Positions 11,499 to 14,571 of a DNA stretch of 14,571 nt are shown here, in pieces. The notes beneath the pieces are model-generated. The model saw nothing but the letters and a program-made list of their open reading frames with translations. It was not told the DNA's origin and did not search any database. How positions within the stretch are numbered: position 1 is the first letter of the stretch; the number at the start of each line of letters is the position of its first letter. Made by a program: the position numbers and the translations under genes. The DNA is from Parcubacteria group bacterium (GTDB lineage: Bacteria > Patescibacteriota > Minisyncoccia > JACQLN01). The stretch is from the NCBI GenBank assembly GCA_016204035.1, contig JACQLN010000018.1:1-14571 (forward strand). Direction: 5' to 3'.

Positions 11499-13541
11499 AT
11501 GGAAAAAAGAGAAGTAAAAGAAAGAATAGCCAAACTAAAAACGGAGATCAACCATCACCGCTATCTTTACCATGTTTTAGACAAACCCGAGATTTCGGAT
11601 TCGGCTTGGGACAGCTTAAAACACGAACTGGCTGAATTGGAAGGCAAGTTTTCGGAATTTATCACTCCCGATTCGCCCACCCAAAGAGTCGGCGGCCAGC
11701 CCCTGCCGTCTTTTAATAAAGTCGGGCATAAGGTTCCCATGCTTTCTTTAGAGGATGTTTTTAACGCCGAAGAATTTGAAGACTGGCTGGCCAGAATTTC
11801 TAAAATCGCGCCCCAAAATAAATTATCTTTTTTTGGCGAGCTTAAAATAGACGGTTTTGCCGTGTCCTTGGTTTACCAAAAAGGGGTTTTATCAACCGGC
11901 TCCACGCGCGGCGACGGGCGAGTGGGCGAAGACGTAACCGAAAACTTAAAAACCATAGAGGCCATACCCTTAAGTTTGCGCCAGCCCCAAACATCGGAGA
12001 TTAAGAGTATAGGTTTGGATCCGGCTAAAGTTGGCAAGATCGTGGATTTAGGCGAATTGGAAGTGCGCGGCGAAGTGTTTATGACCAAAGCGGCTTTTGA
12101 AAAAATAAATCAAGAACAAAAAAGAATGGGTTTGGCCGAATATGCCAACCCCAGAAACACCGCGGCTGGCAGCATTCGCCAACTAGATCCCGCGGTGGCG
12201 GCCAAGAGAAATTTAAGTTTTTTGGCCTACGACCTGGTTACCGATTTGGGGCAAACCGACCATGCGCAGGAACATTTGGTTTTAGGGTGGCTTGGATTCA
12301 AAACAGATAAATACGCCCAAGAATTAAAAGATAAAAAATCGGTTTCCGATTTTTGGGATAAGATTAAAGAAAAAAGAAATAAACTGGCCTGGGAAATAGA
12401 CGGTCTGGTGATATCGGTCAACAAAAACAAAATTTATACCCAATTGGGCGTGGCGGGCAAAGCGCCTCGGGGGGCGGTGGCTTTTAAGTTTCCCGGGCAG
12501 GAATCAACCACTTGCGTCAAAGACATTATTATTCAGGTCGGGCGCACCGGCGTGTTAACGCCGGTGGCGGCGCTGGAGCCGGTGGACATTGGCGGCGCCA
12601 CGGTTACCCGAGCGACGCTTCATAACGAGGACGAAATTAAAAGATTGGATGTTAGAGCGGGCGATACGGTCATAGTCCAAAGGGCGGGCGATGTTATTCC
12701 GGATGTGGTTAAAGTTTTAATAAACCTTCGGCCGAAAAATTCCAGATTGTTCGTTTTTCCCAAAAACTGTCCGGTTTGCGGCGGCGAAGTTAAACGGTCG
12801 GCGGGCGAGGCGGCTTATAAATGCATAAACAAAAAATGCCCGGCCCGGCATCGCGAAGGATTGTACCATTTTGTTTCCAAGAAGGGTTTTAATATTGTCG
12901 GTTTGGGTTCCGAAATCGTGGATAAACTGGTTGATAACGGTTTAGTAAAAAATCCCGCCGATTTTTTTAAGCTAGAACCAAAAAATCTTTTAGAACTGGA
13001 GGGCTTTGCCGAAATTTCAGCCAATAAACTGGTGGAGTCCGTTAAAAAATCAAAAAAAGTATCGTTAGCCAGGTTCATCTACGCTTTAGGCATTATCCAT
13101 ATAGGCGAAGAAACGGCCAATTTACTGGCTATGTATTTTGGCAATCTGAAGGGTTTAATGTCGGCCGGCGAAGACGAATTGCAAAAAGTGCCCGGCATTG
13201 GGGATAAAGCGGCCCAAAGCATTAAAATATGGTTTGAAAATAAAGATAATAAGCGCTTGATTGCCGAATTGCTAAGTTGCCAAATTATTATTCAGTCGCC
13301 GCCTAAAATTTCTAAAAAACTGGCCGGAAAAACTTTTGTATTGACCGGCACCTTGGAAAGTTTGTCGCGGGACGATGCTAAAGAAAAAATCCGTCTTATG
13401 GGCGGCGATGTTTCCAGTTCGGTTTCCAAGGAAACCGACTACGTGGTGGCCGGCGAAAATCCGGGCTCCAAACTTGGTAAAGCCCAATCTTTGGGCGTTA
13501 AAATAATTTCTGAAAAAGAGTTTTTAAGAATGGCGGAATAA
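11499..13541 (+). CDS. ligA: NAD+-dependent DNA ligase LigA
   Basis: A 680-residue LigA of normal length that seals nicks in replication and repair using NAD+. Domain Ia (1-65) has 'RYLYHVLDKPEISD' and 'TPDSPTQRVGG'. The nucleotidyl-transfer lysine is K116 in 'ELKIDGFAVSL', followed by 'GSTRGDGRVGEDVTENL'. The OB fold ('GRTGVLTPVAALEPVDIGGA') is followed by the zinc finger C424-x2-C427-x14-C442-x4-C447, helix-hairpin-helix repeats ('LLELEGFAEISANKL', 'LQKVPGIGDKAAQSI') and a C-terminal BRCT domain from about 605 ('LAGKTFVLTGTL...GGDVSSSVSKETDYVVAGENPGSKLGKA'). In domain Ia the residue equivalent to E. coli Tyr35 is Trp (W37). The gene has no evident link to the pilus genes and may simply be co-transcribed. 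Confidence 0.97.
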   Translation: MEKREVKERIAKLKTEINHHRYLYHVLDKPEISDSAWDSLKHELAELEGKFSEFITPDSPTQRVGGQPLPSFNKVGHKVPMLSLEDVFNAEEFEDWLARISKIAPQNKLSFFGELKIDGFAVSLVYQKGVLSTGSTRGDGRVGEDVTENLKTIEAIPLSLRQPQTSEIKSIGLDPAKVGKIVDLGELEVRGEVFMTKAAFEKINQEQKRMGLAEYANPRNTAAGSIRQLDPAVAAKRNLSFLAYDLVTDLGQTDHAQEHLVLGWLGFKTDKYAQELKDKKSVSDFWDKIKEKRNKLAWEIDGLVISVNKNKIYTQLGVAGKAPRGAVAFKFPGQESTTCVKDIIIQVGRTGVLTPVAALEPVDIGGATVTRATLHNEDEIKRLDVRAGDTVIVQRAGDVIPDVVKVLINLRPKNSRLFVFPKNCPVCGGEVKRSAGEAAYKCINKKCPARHREGLYHFVSKKGFNIVGLGSEIVDKLVDNGLVKNPADFFKLEPKNLLELEGFAEISANKLVESVKKSKKVSLARFIYALGIIHIGEETANLLAMYFGNLKGLMSAGEDELQKVPGIGDKAAQSIKIWFENKDNKRLIAELLSCQIIIQSPPKISKKLAGKTFVLTGTLESLSRDDAKEKIRLMGGDVSSSVSKETDYVVAGENPGSKLGKAQSLGVKIISEKEFLRMAE

Positions 13542-13570
13542 TTGACGGCGGGCATTTGATTTGATATATT
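13542..13570 (+). promoter_or_regulatory. Promoter of the toxin-antitoxin operon
   Basis: TTGACG (13542-13547), a 17-base spacer, then TATATT (13565-13570) with an extended TG at 13562-13563. It begins directly after the ligA stop. The predicted start near 13577 leaves about 20 bases before the antitoxin ATG. It is one of the best promoter matches in the window. Confidence 0.75.
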
Positions 13571-13588
13571 GATTAACATTAATCAATA
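13567..13588 (+). promoter_or_regulatory. Likely autoregulatory operator of the toxin-antitoxin operon
   Basis: TATTGATTAA (13567-13576) and TTAATCAATA (13579-13588) are a perfect 10-bp inverted repeat with a 2-base centre. It overlaps the -10 and the start site, and a further ATTAAC/GTTAAT pair spans 13572-13597. Phd/YefM antitoxins commonly repress their own promoters at such sites; binding here is inferred. Confidence 0.65.
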
Positions 13589-13597
13589 TTAGTTAAT

Positions 13598-13858
13598 ATG
13601 GTAAACATAGTACCTATAACCCAAGCTCGAATCAACTTGGGGAGCATTGTAAAACGTGTCCGATTGGACAAGGAGTATTTTGTTTTAGAAAAAGACGGCT
13701 ATCCTGTGGCCGGGCTTATAGATATAGACGAATTTGAGGATTTTTTAGAAAGCCGCAATTCCACAATTAAAAAACAAATAACTAAATCTTATAAGGAATA
13801 TAAGGCGGGTAAAATAAGGCCAGCGGGTTTTTTAATTAAAAAATTAAAGAAAAAATAA
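13598..13858 (+). CDS. Phd/YefM-family antitoxin
   Basis: An 86-residue antitoxin. The N-terminal DNA-binding half shows the family pattern 'ITQARINLGSIVKRV...FVLEKDGYPVAGLIDIDEFEDFLE'. The C-terminal part (about 52-86) is charged and Lys-rich with 'PAGFLIKKLKKK', as expected for a flexible toxin-binding tail. It would neutralise the toxin encoded 6 bases downstream and repress the operon through the palindrome in its promoter. The 3' half is strongly AT-rich (about 23% GC at 13741-13800 by hand count), suggesting a separate origin from ligA. The ATG at 13598 is the only good start; no Shine-Dalgarno site. Confidence 0.9.
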   Translation: MVNIVPITQARINLGSIVKRVRLDKEYFVLEKDGYPVAGLIDIDEFEDFLESRNSTIKKQITKSYKEYKAGKIRPAGFLIKKLKKK

Positions 13859-13864
13859 AAATCG

Positions 13865-14140
13865 GTGGCTTTTAAGGTTTACACCACTCCGACTTTTGAT
13901 CGTGAATTTAAAAAAACGGCGAGCAAAGATAATTTATTGCTCGCCGTTTTTGAAAAGATCATTGCTGTTTTATCGTCCGATCCGTTTAATTTGCGCCGGG
14001 AACATAATATAAAAAAACTTACAGATGTTGAGGCCGGACAATGGCGTATTCGTTTTAGAGATTATCGAATTAGATATGATGTTGTAGGTTCTAAGGTGGT
14101 GTTGCATTATATTAGAAATAGAAAAGATGCTTACAAATAA
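13865..14140 (+). CDS. RelE/ParE-superfamily toxin
   Basis: A 91-residue toxin with the compact RelE/ParE pattern: 'YTTPTFDREFKKTA' at the N-terminus, then 'NIKKLTDVEAGQWRIRFRDYRIRYDV' and 'VVLHYIRNRKDAYK' at the end. The Arg residues in 'RIRFRDYRIRY', the late 'RNRKDAY' and the terminal Tyr fit the mRNA-cleaving RelE type more than gyrase-poisoning ParE, but the sequence alone does not settle the target. The start is GTG at 13865, 6 bases after the antitoxin stop. Composition is AT-rich (about 36% GC in samples). The gene appears intact, so the pair is probably active. Confidence 0.88.
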   Translation: MAFKVYTTPTFDREFKKTASKDNLLLAVFEKIIAVLSSDPFNLRREHNIKKLTDVEAGQWRIRFRDYRIRYDVVGSKVVLHYIRNRKDAYK

Positions 14141-14160
14141 AATTATATTATATTGTCAAG

Positions 14161-14189
14161 TTCAGGCAAATATTAAAACCTGTTATCAT
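14161..14189 (+). promoter_or_regulatory. Possible promoter of gatC with near-leaderless start
   Basis: An extended -10 TGT-TATCAT (14181-14189) lies 17 bases after a weak -35-like TTCAGG (14161-14166). The expected start near 14196 is 2 bases before the gatC ATG at 14198, so the mRNA would be leaderless or nearly so, as proposed for the prepilin peptidase gene. The weak -35 keeps confidence moderate. Confidence 0.5.
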
Positions 14190-14197
14190 AAGTTCAT

Positions 14198-14491
14198 ATG
14201 ATTAGTGGTGAAGAAGTTAAAAAAATCGCGCAACTGGCCAGAATAGAAATTTCAGAAGATCAGGTAAAGAAATATCAAACCGAGCTTTCGGCGATTTTGG
14301 ATTTTGTCGGTGCTTTATCAAGCGCGGATACCGCCAAGGCGTCGCAGATCAGGCAGATAACGGGTTTGGAAAATGTATTCAGAAAAGACGAAGATCGTGG
14401 TCAAATATACCAAGGTCAGACCTTGGTAGAGCAGGCGCCGGAGCATAAAGAGGGGTATGTGGTTGTGCCGGAAGTGATAAAAGGGAAATAA
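14198..14491 (+). CDS. gatC: Asp-tRNA(Asn)/Glu-tRNA(Gln) amidotransferase subunit C
   Basis: A 97-residue GatC, the small wrapping subunit that stabilises the GatA-GatB amidotransferase, which converts Glu-tRNA(Gln) and/or Asp-tRNA(Asn) to the amidated forms. The family markers are 'VKKIAQLARIEISEDQVKKY', 'ILDFVGALSSADT', 'LENVFRKDE', 'LVEQAPEHKEGYVVVPEVI', all in the usual order and spacing. gatA commonly follows and may lie beyond the right edge. The ATG at 14198 gives a family-typical N-terminus and sits at a predicted transcript start. Confidence 0.93.
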   Translation: MISGEEVKKIAQLARIEISEDQVKKYQTELSAILDFVGALSSADTAKASQIRQITGLENVFRKDEDRGQIYQGQTLVEQAPEHKEGYVVVPEVIKGK

Positions 14492-14492
14492 A

Positions 14493-14571
14493 TTTTCAAG
14501 TTTCAACGCTCAATTATCAATGAATGATCAAGCGTTTGATTTTCAAGTATTTGATCATTGAATCCTTGAAA
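14493..14571 (+). repeat. TTTCAAG-family palindromic repeat after gatC, running into the window edge
   Basis: Outer arms TTTCAAGTTTCAA (14494-14506) and TTGAATCCTTGAAA (14558-14571) are near complements. Inside, AATGATCAA (14523-14531) and TTGATCATT (14551-14559) pair perfectly around a 19-base loop. The TTTCAAG/TTCAA words recur through the arms and are related to the tract at 6602-6630. It starts two bases after the gatC stop. Confidence 0.75.

Overview
The window is most consistent with a Candidatus Patescibacteria (CPR) genome, probably of the Parcubacteria group. This is an inference from four things: a compact type IV pilus locus, tandem pilins with the 'SLNSAR.KARDARR' motif after the hydrophobic helix, near absence of Shine-Dalgarno sites, and spacers filled with palindromic AT-rich repeats. 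TGA is used as stop (5330-5332, 11461-11463), so the standard bacterial code applies and a Gracilibacteria/Absconditabacteria code does not.

Layout. 1-1414 holds the inner-membrane alignment proteins: the 3' end of a PilN-like gene, PilO, and a small single-pass protein that may be a minimal PilP. 1493-6577 holds the motor: PilB extension ATPase, a CheY-like receiver, PilT retraction ATPase, an intruding GxxExxY nuclease-like gene, and the PilC platform. 6659-7649 carries two paralogous major-pilin-like genes. 7650-8444 is a different kind of DNA: a run of perfect hairpins and a minus-strand unknown gene with its own promoter, strong ribosome binding site and intrinsic terminator. 8445-11463 carries the prepilin peptidase and four minor pilins (GspH/FimT-, PilV/GspI-, PilW/GspJ- and PilX/GspK-like). 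Downstream are ligA, a Phd/YefM-RelE/ParE toxin-antitoxin pair with its own promoter and operator, and gatC at the right edge.

How the genes fit together. PilD cleaves and methylates the pilins. PilB and PilT drive extension and retraction through PilC. PilN/PilO and the small protein at 1133 form the inner-membrane frame. The four minor pilins probably form the priming tip.

Most notable. Many spacers in the pilus cluster run almost exactly from stop codon to start codon as a palindrome built of short tandem motifs, and several sequence families share this plan. One family (CGAAT motif) occurs at four loci. At one locus it encloses an AT-rich GxxExxY PD-(D/E)XK-like gene between 16-bp perfect inverted termini, which looks like an autonomous element with gene-less relatives. 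At two others the repeat lies in frame inside the leader peptides of consecutive minor pilins, giving unusually long leaders of 40 and 49 residues with shared repeat-encoded sequence. All identities, GC values and promoter calls were counted by hand from the sequence; no database search was possible.
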